From the NCBI GenBank assembly GCA_965656525.1, contig CBFHKY010000020.1:1-60101 (forward strand): a stretch of 60,101 bases of DNA. The letters are read 5' to 3'. Numbering within the stretch: position 1 is the first letter of the stretch; each line of letters opens with the position of its first letter. A program made the translations under genes and the position numbers. The DNA is from Pseudomaricurvus sp965656525 (GTDB taxonomy: Bacteria > Pseudomonadota > Gammaproteobacteria > Pseudomonadales > Cellvibrionaceae). The notes under the pieces are model-generated. The model searched no databases, had not been told where the DNA came from, and was given only the letters and a program-made list of their open reading frames with translations. Below, in pieces: positions 8,198 to 16,382 of the stretch.

Positions 8198-8962
8198 CTA
8201 AGAGCGCTGAGCGATAACCGCACGCACGCGCTGTAAATCGGCGTCAGTATCCACACCGCCGGGCACCGCCGTACACGCTTGCGCCACATGAATTCGTTCA
8301 CCTTGCCACAGAACACGAAGCTGCTCCAAGCTCTCCAGTTGCTCAATCGGTGCCGATGGCCATTGTACAAATCGGTTAAGCAAGCTAACTCGATAACCGT
8401 AGATACCAATATGGCGCTGAAACAAAGTACTTTCGGGCAAGGTGTCTTTGGTTGCGGCAAAGTCATCCCTAGGCCAAGGGAGTGGCGCACGACTAAAATA
8501 CAATGCCAATCCATTAACATCGGCAACCACTTTTACCACGTTGGGATTGCAGAAATCTGCGGCCGAGCCAATGGGTTCACTTAAAGTCGACACACTGGCG
8601 CCTTGATTGGCAGCTAAGTTCGAGCCAACTTGATTGATGACCTCGGGTGGAATCAAGGGCTCATCCCCCTGCACGTTGACCACCAACTCGTCTTCATTCA
8701 ACCCTAAAGCTGCCACCACTTCTTGCAGACGGTCGGTACCGGATTGGTGATCGACTGAGGTCATGCACACCTCGGCACCAAAGCTCAACGCAACGTCGTG
8801 AATACGCACATCATCGGTGGCGATAACAACCCTGCTGGCATCGCTTTTACAGGCTTGCTCGTACACCCATTGAATCATGGGTTTACCGGCAATGTCTTTC
8901 AGCGGTTTTGCCGGTAAGCGGGTCGATGCATAGCGCGCAGGTATGACCACAGTAAAACTCAT
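8198..8962 (-). CDS. kdsB: 3-deoxy-manno-octulosonate cytidylyltransferase
   Basis: KdsB activates Kdo as CMP-Kdo for lipopolysaccharide inner-core synthesis in the cytoplasm. The nucleotidyltransferase signatures are present: PARYASTRLPAKPLKDIAG at the N-terminus, VVIATDDVRI near residue 60, and the metal-binding VNVQGDEPLIP near 100. The later SSAPLPWPRD-like block appears as FSRAPLPWPRDDF. The start is ATG at 8962 (MSFTVVIPARY), giving 254 residues; an upstream in-frame extension to 9004 overlaps lpxK and is not conserved. It follows lpxK by 14 bases. The small Trm112-like gene that sits between them in E. coli (ycaR) is absent. Confidence 0.96.
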   Translation of the reverse strand: MSFTVVIPARYASTRLPAKPLKDIAGKPMIQWVYEQACKSDASRVVIATDDVRIHDVALSFGAEVCMTSVDHQSGTDRLQEVVAALGLNEDELVVNVQGDEPLIPPEVINQVGSNLAANQGASVSTLSEPIGSAADFCNPNVVKVVADVNGLALYFSRAPLPWPRDDFAATKDTLPESTLFQRHIGIYGYRVSLLNRFVQWPSAPIEQLESLEQLRVLWQGERIHVAQACTAVPGGVDTDADLQRVRAVIAQRS

Positions 8963-8976
8963 AATACGTACTCTTG

Positions 8977-10074
8977 TTAATCGCTTCTTTGATCTTGGAG
9001 CCATCCATCAAACGTGTTCAGAAATGCGCTGGGAAGCTCCGCGGATACCGACAGGTACCACCAATCTCGTACCTTCGAAGGTGTATCAAGTAAATGCTCA
9101 TTTGACGATGACGGCTTCAACAGTGCGCAACATTTCACCGCATCTTTGGCGGTCATAATTACCACGCTGTCTTCCATACCGGCAAAATCGGCCCAAGTAA
9201 AAGGGTGATGATCAGGAAACGACTGTGACTCAAAGACCAATTCTAGTTGTTGCAGTGTACGAAAAAATCGTTGTGGATTGCCAATGCCCGTCATGGCTTG
9301 CAACGGTTTATCACTTTTCCAAGGTGGCGAATCCAAGGGGAAAGACTCACTGCCGTTTACCCTATGCCAACGCAGAGGTTTTAATGTCATAACATGTGGT
9401 TGTGGCGCGCCTTGCGGCCAGTGACGCTGTAATTTATCCGCCAGCGACTTTGCTGGCACACCATTAATCAAGACACTGTTTACGCTGGCCAGACGAGACA
9501 CCGGTTCGCGCAGCGGGCCGGCCGGCAAACAATGAGCGTTACCCCAACCGCGCTGGCCATCCAGTAAGCACAGTTCCCAATTGCGCGGCAATGCGTAATG
9601 CTGCAAACCGTCGTCGCTCAACAAAATGTCACAACCTTGTTCGATCAGGTATTCAGCGGCAGCGCGACGATTGGCATCCACGGCAACCGGACAATGAGTT
9701 TCTAGAGCTATCAGTAATGGCTCATCACCGCTGTACGCAGGGTGGCTCTGGGCATCGACCAGATAAGGATAAGTGGGCGCACGGCCGCCGTAGCCACGGC
9801 TAACAACACCGGGGTTCCAGCCTTGCGCGCGAAGGTGTTCAATTAACGCAATAATGGTGGGGGTTTTCCCCGTACCACCTAGGGTAATATTCCCCACAAT
9901 GACAACGGGTACAGAGAGCGGCACCACAGACGCCAACTGTTGATGACGACGTCTTGCGGCTGCATATTCAAACAGCTTGCTCAGTGGCCACAAAAAAACC
10001 ATAGCCAGCGAGAGCCACAGCCGACCCTCATACCAAGCGTTTAGCCACACACTTTCACGGCTGCTTGAAGACAA
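8977..10074 (-). CDS. lpxK: Tetraacyldisaccharide 4'-kinase
   Basis: LpxK phosphorylates the 4' position of the lipid A disaccharide precursor at the inner membrane. The P-loop is at about residues 61-73 (GNITLGGTGKTPT), followed by GVVSRGYGG and the family segments DEPLLIALETHCPVAVD and CDILLSDDGLQHY. A hydrophobic N-terminal segment (about 18-34) provides the membrane anchor. At 365 residues it is slightly longer than E. coli LpxK. The start is uncertain: TTG at 10074 lies six bases past the exbD stop, with GAAGG 11 bases upstream; a GTG at residue 9 is possible. It is part of the exbB-exbD-lpxK-kdsB-ptp-murB run. Confidence 0.94.
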   Translation of the reverse strand: MSSSSRESVWLNAWYEGRLWLSLAMVFLWPLSKLFEYAAARRRHQQLASVVPLSVPVVIVGNITLGGTGKTPTIIALIEHLRAQGWNPGVVSRGYGGRAPTYPYLVDAQSHPAYSGDEPLLIALETHCPVAVDANRRAAAEYLIEQGCDILLSDDGLQHYALPRNWELCLLDGQRGWGNAHCLPAGPLREPVSRLASVNSVLINGVPAKSLADKLQRHWPQGAPQPHVMTLKPLRWHRVNGSESFPLDSPPWKSDKPLQAMTGIGNPQRFFRTLQQLELVFESQSFPDHHPFTWADFAGMEDSVVIMTAKDAVKCCALLKPSSSNEHLLDTPSKVRDWWYLSVSAELPSAFLNTFDGWLQDQRSD

Positions 10075-10079
10075 GAGGG

Positions 10080-10514
10080 TCAGCCTTCTGGAGCCGCTGC
10101 ATCTGCAGGGTGTCGGGTGGTGATGCTAAGGTGTACAAATCCCAGCTGACCAGCGGCATCCATCGCCGTCACCACCGCCTGGTGCTGCGCCTTAGCATCA
10201 GCGGTAATGGTCATGGGTTGCTTGTTATCCCCCGCCGACAGTTTTTCGATCGCGGTCTTCAAGGTTTCGATTTTCTTATTCACTAGAGCCTGACCATTGA
10301 CAGAGTAACTGCCATCGGCCGCAATCAAAATATCCATGGATTGTTGTTTTTGGGTGCTGGGTTCACCGCTGGCCTCGGGTAAATCCACACTCAAATGTGT
10401 TTCTTTGGTAAAGGTGGTCGAGACCATAAAAAAGATCAATAACAAAAACACCACATCAATGAGCGGTGTCAGGTTGACCGAATCTTCGGTGCTGGTTTGT
10501 CTTTTAAACTTCAC
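10080..10514 (-). CDS. exbD: ExbD/TolR-family biopolymer transport protein
   Basis: A 144-residue inner-membrane protein with one N-terminal transmembrane helix (about 17-37, LTPLIDVVFLLLIFFM) and a periplasmic domain. The conserved aspartate in LIDVVF is the proton-carrying residue in ExbD/TolR/MotB-type motors. With the ExbB partner encoded nine bases upstream it forms a proton-motive-force-driven complex. Position before lpxK matches Pseudomonas, where this pair is not the main TonB-ExbBD set. No tonB or receptor gene is nearby, so the energised partner is unknown; a link to envelope assembly is only suggested by the neighbours. Confidence 0.92.
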   Translation of the reverse strand: MKFKRQTSTEDSVNLTPLIDVVFLLLIFFMVSTTFTKETHLSVDLPEASGEPSTQKQQSMDILIAADGSYSVNGQALVNKKIETLKTAIEKLSAGDNKQPMTITADAKAQHQAVVTAMDAAGQLGFVHLSITTRHPADAAAPEG

Positions 10515-10523
10515 AGATCCGCC

Positions 10524-11150
10524 TCAGCCGTTTTGCACGTCGACACGACGCTCGCTGTGTAAGGCATCAACCAATTTCACAGCCTCTTGTTCCATAGTGA
10601 TCACTAATGCATCTACTTTTCGAGAGTAATATCGGTGCAACACCATCGCAGGAATCGCCACACAAAGCCCCGCCGCCGTGGTAATCAATGCTTCAGAAAT
10701 ACCGCCGGCGAGCACACCGGCATTGCCCGTACCCTGTACCATAATCGCGGTAAATACTTTGATCATACCAATCACAGTACCGAGCAACCCCAATAATGGG
10801 GCAATAGCGGCAATGGTACCGAGCACACCCAAATAACGCTCTAAATCATGTACTACTTTGCTGGCGGCCTCTTCGATGGAATCTTTCATCACTTCGCGGC
10901 CGTGGCGAGAGTTACTCAACCCTGCGGCCAAAATCATACCCAGTTCAGAAGTTTGCTTGAGTTCTTTTAAGCGCGCTGCATCGAGCTGATTGCTTTTGAT
11001 CCATGTCCACACTTGAGCCAACAAATGTTTAGGCGCAATTTTGTTGGCGTTCAGTGTCCAATAACGTTCAACACCAATGGCAATAACTGCCACCGAACAC
11101 AAAATGATCGGCAACATTAACCAGCCGCCTGCTGATACAATTTCCAGCAC
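10524..11150 (-). CDS. exbB: ExbB/TolQ/MotA-family proton channel protein
   Basis: An inner-membrane MotA/TolQ/ExbB protein of 208 residues from the chosen start. There is an N-terminal helix (GGWLMLPIILCSVAVIAIGVE) and a pair of C-terminal helices (LGVLGTIAAIAPLLGLLGTV and GISEALITTAAGLCVAIPAM), with the family-conserved GLLGTVIGMI. I set the start at GTG 11150 (MLEIVSAGGW), because GGGGGA lies nine bases upstream and other members begin there; an in-frame TTG at 11192 would add 14 residues. It is probably co-transcribed with exbD, lpxK, kdsB and the phosphatase. Confidence 0.92.
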   Translation of the reverse strand: MLEIVSAGGWLMLPIILCSVAVIAIGVERYWTLNANKIAPKHLLAQVWTWIKSNQLDAARLKELKQTSELGMILAAGLSNSRHGREVMKDSIEEAASKVVHDLERYLGVLGTIAAIAPLLGLLGTVIGMIKVFTAIMVQGTGNAGVLAGGISEALITTAAGLCVAIPAMVLHRYYSRKVDALVITMEQEAVKLVDALHSERRVDVQNG

Positions 11151-11294
11151 CGTTTGTTCCCCCAGAGACCCACTTGATTGTTTGCTGACCAAAACTGGTC
11201 AGTGCTTTTTCAGACACCGGACTTTACCACAACCGCTGCCGCTGAGAACTCCCTGTGAGCAAGTTTGCGTGCTGATGTCGCAACTAGACAGAAA

Positions 11295-13712
11295 TTACAG
11301 GTGGTGTTTCCAGTGCCAATAACGGCGATGGGTTTCACGATAGGCCGACACACTCAACTCACCAGTGTCGGATACCTGTGCGGTGATCGTCCCGTGTTGC
11401 GCAGTATTATAGACACGCGCGCCGATGTTTCGATATCGATCCATGACCGTTGCATGAGGGTGTCCATAACGGTTTCTATAACCACTGGTGACAATGACAA
11501 CGCGCGGTTGTAATTGATGCAGAAAAGCCACAGACGATGACGTTTTACTACCGTGGTGAGGCGCAATCATTACATCCACGGACTGCTGTAACCAAGGGTG
11601 GTGCAATAATTGATACTCGCGGGTAGATTCAATATCCCCCGGCAACAGCACTCGCACACCTCGAGCGCTGAGCAACATCACACAAGACGCATTGTTGGAT
11701 GAGCCCCCATCCGCCTCCTCGGTGCGCAACCCTATTTGCTGAATACGCCACCCCCCTACCGACCATTCTGCATCGTGATCACAGGGTGCCATCGATGCCA
11801 ATAACTCACGTTTTAATAGGCTTTCTTTTTGCGGTGGAACGCGGCCCGAAATCCACTGAGCGACCATCTCTGATTGGTTGAGGTCTTGTACGCCGCCGGC
11901 ATGATCATTGTCCCAATGGCTGATCACGCCATACTCTATTTGCTCTATTTGCTGATAAGCCAACCAAGGCATCACCACTGTTTTTGCCGCACTAAAACTG
12001 CCAAAACTTGGACCGGTATCGTAGAGCATTTGTTCATAACCGCTGGATGCCACCACGGCTAATCCCTGCCCCACATCAAGTACATCAAGACGAGTCGCAG
12101 TGCCTTTTGCACTGGCAAAAAATACCGCAATAAGCAGCATGCCAGCCACCATTCGTGTGAACTTATTTAACGGTAACCACAGCAGTACGACTCCAAGCAT
12201 GCCCAGCAATACGCCCAGCAAACCTGCAGCGCCATCAATAGACACTAAGCTCTTCTCAAGCCATGGCTGCAGGCCATACAATCCAGTTTCCAGCACAAGC
12301 AATAGACGGTGCGCCAGCCACCATAATGGTAGCGATGCCGACAACGACAGCGCACTCACCATCAACGCCAAAAGTACCACCGGCACCACAGCCATCGATA
12401 CAAAAGGAATCGCTATTAAGTTCAATAAAGGGGACAGCGCACTCACCGGCATGCCCCAATAGCTCTGCAAAAACACCATGACCGCAAACAGTGCCAACTG
12501 TAGCTTGACCAGTAAAAACACCTTTTGCCGCCACGAAGGGTGAGTGCCATTCACCACCAACAGCAACAGCACACACACCGCTGTAAATGAAAACCAAAAG
12601 CCCGCCTCGAAAATGGCCAATGGTTGCCAACAAAGCACTAGGATCATGGCGATGCCGACCCCCTGCCAAGGGTTATAACGCTGGAACCGCAACCACCAGA
12701 ATGCGGCGACCAAAACCATGATAAGAGCTCGCTGCGCAGACAATGAAAAACCCGACAGCCACGCATAGGCCGCAGCAGCTAAACAACCGGCCACCATTTG
12801 CCAGCGCGGTGTAAATACCTGTAATGGCCACCGCAGCGAGGCCGTACGTGCAATCAGCCCGCCCAACAAACCACCAAACCAAGCCGCCAAACCAACGTGC
12901 AAACCAGAAATAGCGACTAAGTGCGCCAAGCCCGAGTGTTGCAACACCGTGCGCTGATCATCCGTAAACCCACTGCGGTCACCCAACGCTAACGCCATTA
13001 CTGTCGCGGCTGAAAAATCTTTAGGTAGGTATTGCCACACGGTATCGGCCAACCGCTGACGCCACTGCGCAACGCGGTTATCTTGCTCTGGTAAACGATG
13101 ATTATGGTAATCAGCCCCCCAGCGTACATAACCCGTAGCACGAATCCCACGGCTAAATAGCCAGCGTTCATAATCGAAACTGCCAGGGGATGCATACCCG
13201 TGCGGCCGCTTCAGGCGCACTGTCCAACGCCATGCATCACCAGCGCGAATGGGCTGCTGATCATAACTGGCAAGGCGTAATTGAAGAGGAAAAGCTTGAG
13301 GCAGCGTATTCCCCGCTAGATTCGCAAGGTTCAAGGAAGGGTTGGCTTGAACGTCATGTACCGCAAAATTGAATCGCTGCAATCGGTCTGTGCGAGTGAC
13401 AGGCCCCAGCACCACGCCGGCTACCTCGATATCTACACCTTCTTGTTCTGCGGGCACACTGTAGCGCAACTGCCAGCTGCCCCAAACCATCGCCCATAGC
13501 AATAAAAACAAAGGCAACAGCCACCGCCAAGATCCAGCGGGGGAGCTGTATCTGTACCGCAAAGGTAGGCGGCCAGCTAAATGCCTCGTAACCAATACAG
13601 CGGCCAAAATCAATAGAGGTAGCAATACACCAGCCAGCACCCACAATGGCGGTAGCGCTGGCATTAGGGCAGCCGCCACAAACGCCGCCAAACAGGCAAG
13701 CAGTAACTTCAT
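11295..13712 (-). CDS. comEC: ComEC/Rec2 DNA-uptake channel protein
   Basis: The inner-membrane channel for single-stranded DNA during natural transformation, 805 residues. The N-terminal part holds transmembrane helices and the DUF4131 region. The central competence domain contains HSGLAHLVAISGLHVGLAAW with many membrane segments. The C-terminal metallo-beta-lactamase-like domain starts near LDVLDVGQGLAVVAS and carries HWDNDHAGG at about residue 597 and IAPHHGS later; in studied homologues this domain is thought to degrade the non-transported strand. The gene is intact and full length, so competence is possible, although other uptake genes are not in this window. It is transcribed toward exbB with a 144-base gap. 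Confidence 0.95.
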   Translation of the reverse strand: MKLLLACLAAFVAAALMPALPPLWVLAGVLLPLLILAAVLVTRHLAGRLPLRYRYSSPAGSWRWLLPLFLLLWAMVWGSWQLRYSVPAEQEGVDIEVAGVVLGPVTRTDRLQRFNFAVHDVQANPSLNLANLAGNTLPQAFPLQLRLASYDQQPIRAGDAWRWTVRLKRPHGYASPGSFDYERWLFSRGIRATGYVRWGADYHNHRLPEQDNRVAQWRQRLADTVWQYLPKDFSAATVMALALGDRSGFTDDQRTVLQHSGLAHLVAISGLHVGLAAWFGGLLGGLIARTASLRWPLQVFTPRWQMVAGCLAAAAYAWLSGFSLSAQRALIMVLVAAFWWLRFQRYNPWQGVGIAMILVLCWQPLAIFEAGFWFSFTAVCVLLLLVVNGTHPSWRQKVFLLVKLQLALFAVMVFLQSYWGMPVSALSPLLNLIAIPFVSMAVVPVVLLALMVSALSLSASLPLWWLAHRLLLVLETGLYGLQPWLEKSLVSIDGAAGLLGVLLGMLGVVLLWLPLNKFTRMVAGMLLIAVFFASAKGTATRLDVLDVGQGLAVVASSGYEQMLYDTGPSFGSFSAAKTVVMPWLAYQQIEQIEYGVISHWDNDHAGGVQDLNQSEMVAQWISGRVPPQKESLLKRELLASMAPCDHDAEWSVGGWRIQQIGLRTEEADGGSSNNASCVMLLSARGVRVLLPGDIESTREYQLLHHPWLQQSVDVMIAPHHGSKTSSSVAFLHQLQPRVVIVTSGYRNRYGHPHATVMDRYRNIGARVYNTAQHGTITAQVSDTGELSVSAYRETHRRYWHWKHHL

Positions 13713-13778
13713 TCCATCATCCTTGATAATTTAGTGATCGCGTTAAGGGATCAACTGTTAGTCAGCAAAAACTGTTAT

Positions 13779-14237
13779 TCAAAAAATCCCCATGCTGATA
13801 CCACACGCCATAGTTTGTCCAAATTCACGAGCTTGCTCTCGGTTTTCAGAACTAATGTTTTTGCGAACAATCAAAGGCTCCATGACTTTCTTCATGGGAT
13901 ACCCTTTAAGAATACGATCAACTTCTCGCACAGCATTAGTGCCATCATTACCGGCCGAAATAAACAGCGCGTAAGGGCGATTCAACTGATAGGGTTCAGC
14001 GGGGTAATAAGTGCGATCAAAAAAGTCCTTCAGCGCACCACTCATGTAACCAAAATTTTCTGGCGTTCCTAACAGCACCGCATCGCACCAAAGCAAATCT
14101 TCCAACGTCGCATCAAATGCTCGTCGGCAGCGACACTCTACTGTCTCGATCTCTTCTGCAGCGCCCTCACAAACAGCGTTGGCAAGCTGCTCAGTGTTGC
14201 CGCTCTGGCTGTGATAAACGACCAATAAATGCTTCAT
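13779..14237 (-). CDS. Flavodoxin-like NAD(P)H-dependent oxidoreductase
   Basis: A 152-residue flavodoxin-fold protein. The FMN phosphate loop is SQSGNTEQLA (about residues 10-19), followed by GTPENFGYMSGALKDFFDRTYY, typical of the flavodoxin/NADPH-dependent FMN reductase family. It probably transfers electrons with bound FMN; the partner is unknown. It lies 66 bases upstream of comEC on the same strand and diverges from the AraC-type regulator, sharing a 226-base intergenic region. The exact reaction cannot be read from sequence. Confidence 0.85.
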   Translation of the reverse strand: MKHLLVVYHSQSGNTEQLANAVCEGAAEEIETVECRCRRAFDATLEDLLWCDAVLLGTPENFGYMSGALKDFFDRTYYPAEPYQLNRPYALFISAGNDGTNAVREVDRILKGYPMKKVMEPLIVRKNISSENREQAREFGQTMACGISMGIF

Positions 14238-14463
14238 ACGCAGACTCTGTCAAAAACGATATTATTCAAATGGATGGCCTTTCAAATACACAGTTACCGC
14301 TCTTATCGGTCGTTCTCGCCATCCTACTCGCCCCTCACTGCGATCTTTAATGAACCATAACAAAAGTGTGGCAATCTTCTCAATGACACCTCTGCACACA
14401 AAAACTGTTAAGCTCTGCCATTGGCAACGTTGACCCAATCACACCACACAGTAACCCGCAGAC

Positions 14464-15483
14464 ATGGCAACCATTGGTACCCACTACATCAAAAGCGCCC
14501 TAGGTGGCGCCATCGCTAGAGGCATGGACCCAAAGGCGTTATTGAGACAAGCTCGCATTCCTGAAAAACCTTTGCGCGACCCTAAAGCGCGCATTCATGT
14601 GGATCTAGTCGCCAAGCTCTATGAGGGTATCGCAAAAGCGTTAAACGATGAATTTATGGGGTTTACTGAACGCCCTTGCAAAGTGGGTACGTTCGCCCTA
14701 ATGGCTGAGTGGGTTTCCAGCGCCGAAACGTTAGAAGAGCTACTGAATCGCGGCATTCGCTTTTACAACCAGATTACCGATGAACTGCAAATGTCATTGC
14801 AGTACGAAGGTGAACACGTCTATCTAACGACTGTTTTTCGTCGCCCAGAATTGGATTTTGAACACTTTTATATCGAGTACTGGCACGTTATCTGGCACCG
14901 CTTTGCCAGCTGGTATATTGGCAAACCTATTAAGCTGTTGGGTGCCTACATCAATTACACCCCAATGGATGCCGAAGAGTTTCGCGTGTTGTACCGCTGC
15001 CCAACGTATTTAAAAAGTAAAGTAAATCGTTTGGTGTTTCATCGCAGCTACCTTTCCCAGCCTTTAGTAAAAAGTCAGCGCGAGTTACAGGTTTTTTTAC
15101 GTCGGGCACCCATTGATTTACTCACCATTCCCGGCGAAGACACCAGTTTAACGGCACTGATCAATCAACTGCTGGCCCCAAAAAGCCAGAGTCGGCTGCA
15201 GCTTCCAAATTCTCAGACGATAGCCCGCGAGCTGGGGATGAGCGAACAAACCTTGCGCCGAAAATTAAACGCTGAAGGCACCAGCTACCAACAAATTAAA
15301 GACAATTTACGCAGCGATTTAGCCGCAAAGCTTTTAGGCAATCGCAATTTAACGATAGCCGAGGTGGCCCATCAGCTGGATTTCAGTGAACCTCGAGCTT
15401 TCACACGTGCTTTTAAACAGTGGACAGGCCTAACACCAAGAGTATTTCGCGCCACGCGTCAATCCAGAAAAAAAACAAGCTAA
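14464..15483 (+). CDS. AraC-family transcriptional regulator (arabinose-binding-like N-terminal domain)
   Basis: A 339-residue regulator. Residues about 20-210 resemble the Arabinose_bd (PF12625) ligand-binding domain found in many Pseudomonas AraC-type regulators, and the C-terminal 95 residues carry the double helix-turn-helix (TIARELGMSEQTLRRKLNAEG and LTIAEVAHQLDFSEPRAFTRAFKQWTG). Many such regulators control the use of a nearby carbon source. The propionyl-CoA carboxylase operon starts 900 bases downstream on the same strand, with one opposing gene between, so it is a candidate target, but this is only positional inference. The ATG at 14464 starts MATIGTHYIKSALGG. Confidence 0.9.
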   Translation: MATIGTHYIKSALGGAIARGMDPKALLRQARIPEKPLRDPKARIHVDLVAKLYEGIAKALNDEFMGFTERPCKVGTFALMAEWVSSAETLEELLNRGIRFYNQITDELQMSLQYEGEHVYLTTVFRRPELDFEHFYIEYWHVIWHRFASWYIGKPIKLLGAYINYTPMDAEEFRVLYRCPTYLKSKVNRLVFHRSYLSQPLVKSQRELQVFLRRAPIDLLTIPGEDTSLTALINQLLAPKSQSRLQLPNSQTIARELGMSEQTLRRKLNAEGTSYQQIKDNLRSDLAAKLLGNRNLTIAEVAHQLDFSEPRAFTRAFKQWTGLTPRVFRATRQSRKKTS

Positions 15484-15502
15484 GCAAGCACTCAAAGCTT
15501 CA

Positions 15503-15949
15503 TCACCAAAACGTTGGCGGCCAAACCAACACCCCTTTCATTGGTCGATGACTGCCATTCCCGTTCGGCTCTGACAACAAGCTGAAATCCCCTTGCGGCT
15601 CAACATGGATCGGCAGCCATCCCGGAAGCGCCTCATGCACCGCTGTTAAATCGACGGAAATGACGTCCGAGGACGATATTTCAGCCAATACTTCATTGAC
15701 CTCGAACGCATTGAATTCAGAAAGGTTTTTTGGCCAAACTTCTTGCAAGCGCTCTTCCAGCGTAGTGCAATCTGGTGGCGCATCATTAGAAACGGGCACA
15801 TAAAAGCCCTCCATTGAGCGCTCAGCCCAGCCATTAAAAGAGGCTGTCGTCTTCTCGCCGACCCAGCTGCGCCAGCAAAGCCCCGTACTGGCCTTCAAAA
15901 TCAGCCCAGCTTGCACACTATTAAACAAAGCGACATATTGATGATCCAC
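15503..15949 (-). CDS. Hypothetical protein, possibly DUF6210-like
   Basis: A 148-residue soluble acidic protein with no signal peptide or membrane segment. I do not recognise it with certainty; the ending MKGVLVWPP and the opening VALFNSVQAGLILKASTGLCWR recall DUF6210 proteins, which have unknown function and often occur in accessory gene sets. I chose the GTG at 15949 because GGGAG lies eight bases upstream; the TTG at 15964 would add five residues and no better ribosome site. It converges on the AraC regulator (20-base gap) and diverges from the propionyl-CoA carboxylase operon. Confidence 0.6.
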   Translation of the reverse strand: MDHQYVALFNSVQAGLILKASTGLCWRSWVGEKTTASFNGWAERSMEGFYVPVSNDAPPDCTTLEERLQEVWPKNLSEFNAFEVNEVLAEISSSDVISVDLTAVHEALPGWLPIHVEPQGDFSLLSEPNGNGSHRPMKGVLVWPPTFW

Positions 15950-15964
15950 TATACTTACTCCCAA

Positions 15965-16382
15965 CTTTAAAAGACCTCAGGGCAGGACAATTCATGGTAT
16001 TACGGGGCAAGTCCAAGCCTCTGTAATCGCGTTATACCGCTATCTCAAGCAAACCACTAGCCTGATCAGTACGCTCATCGCTAACGCTACGTGCAATAAA
16101 AGCGTGTATTTTAGGCAAGGGTTGTGGAAATCACCCAAAATTTGAGAGCGATTTTGTCTATTTTAAATAATGTTTTTTGTTACTATTTTTTAGCGTGTTT
16201 TAGTTTTTATCATTTAAATACAATAAGTTAGAAAAAAATAAGCGAATCAACCCTGTGTATTGGTAGTTTCCGTTATAGACATTAAGCGTTATTATTCGCG
16301 CGCTTTAAACAGGGTTCAAGGGCAATACCGTCCGGGGCCTTAGGAAAGAACTCCCAATAAGATCGTTTGGAATCGGAAGATT
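15965..16382. promoter_or_regulatory. AT-rich control region upstream of the carboxylase operon
   Basis: This 418-base gap without a gene separates the divergent hypothetical gene and the carboxyltransferase gene. From about 16140 it is strongly AT-rich. A candidate promoter is TTTCCG at 16267-16272, a 17-base spacer, and TATTAT at 16290-16295. It is flanked by the 8-bp inverted repeat arms AACCCTGT (16249-16256) and ACAGGGTT (16309-16316), which would suit a repressor or a looping regulator. The promoter call is by eye and uncertain. Confidence 0.4.
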
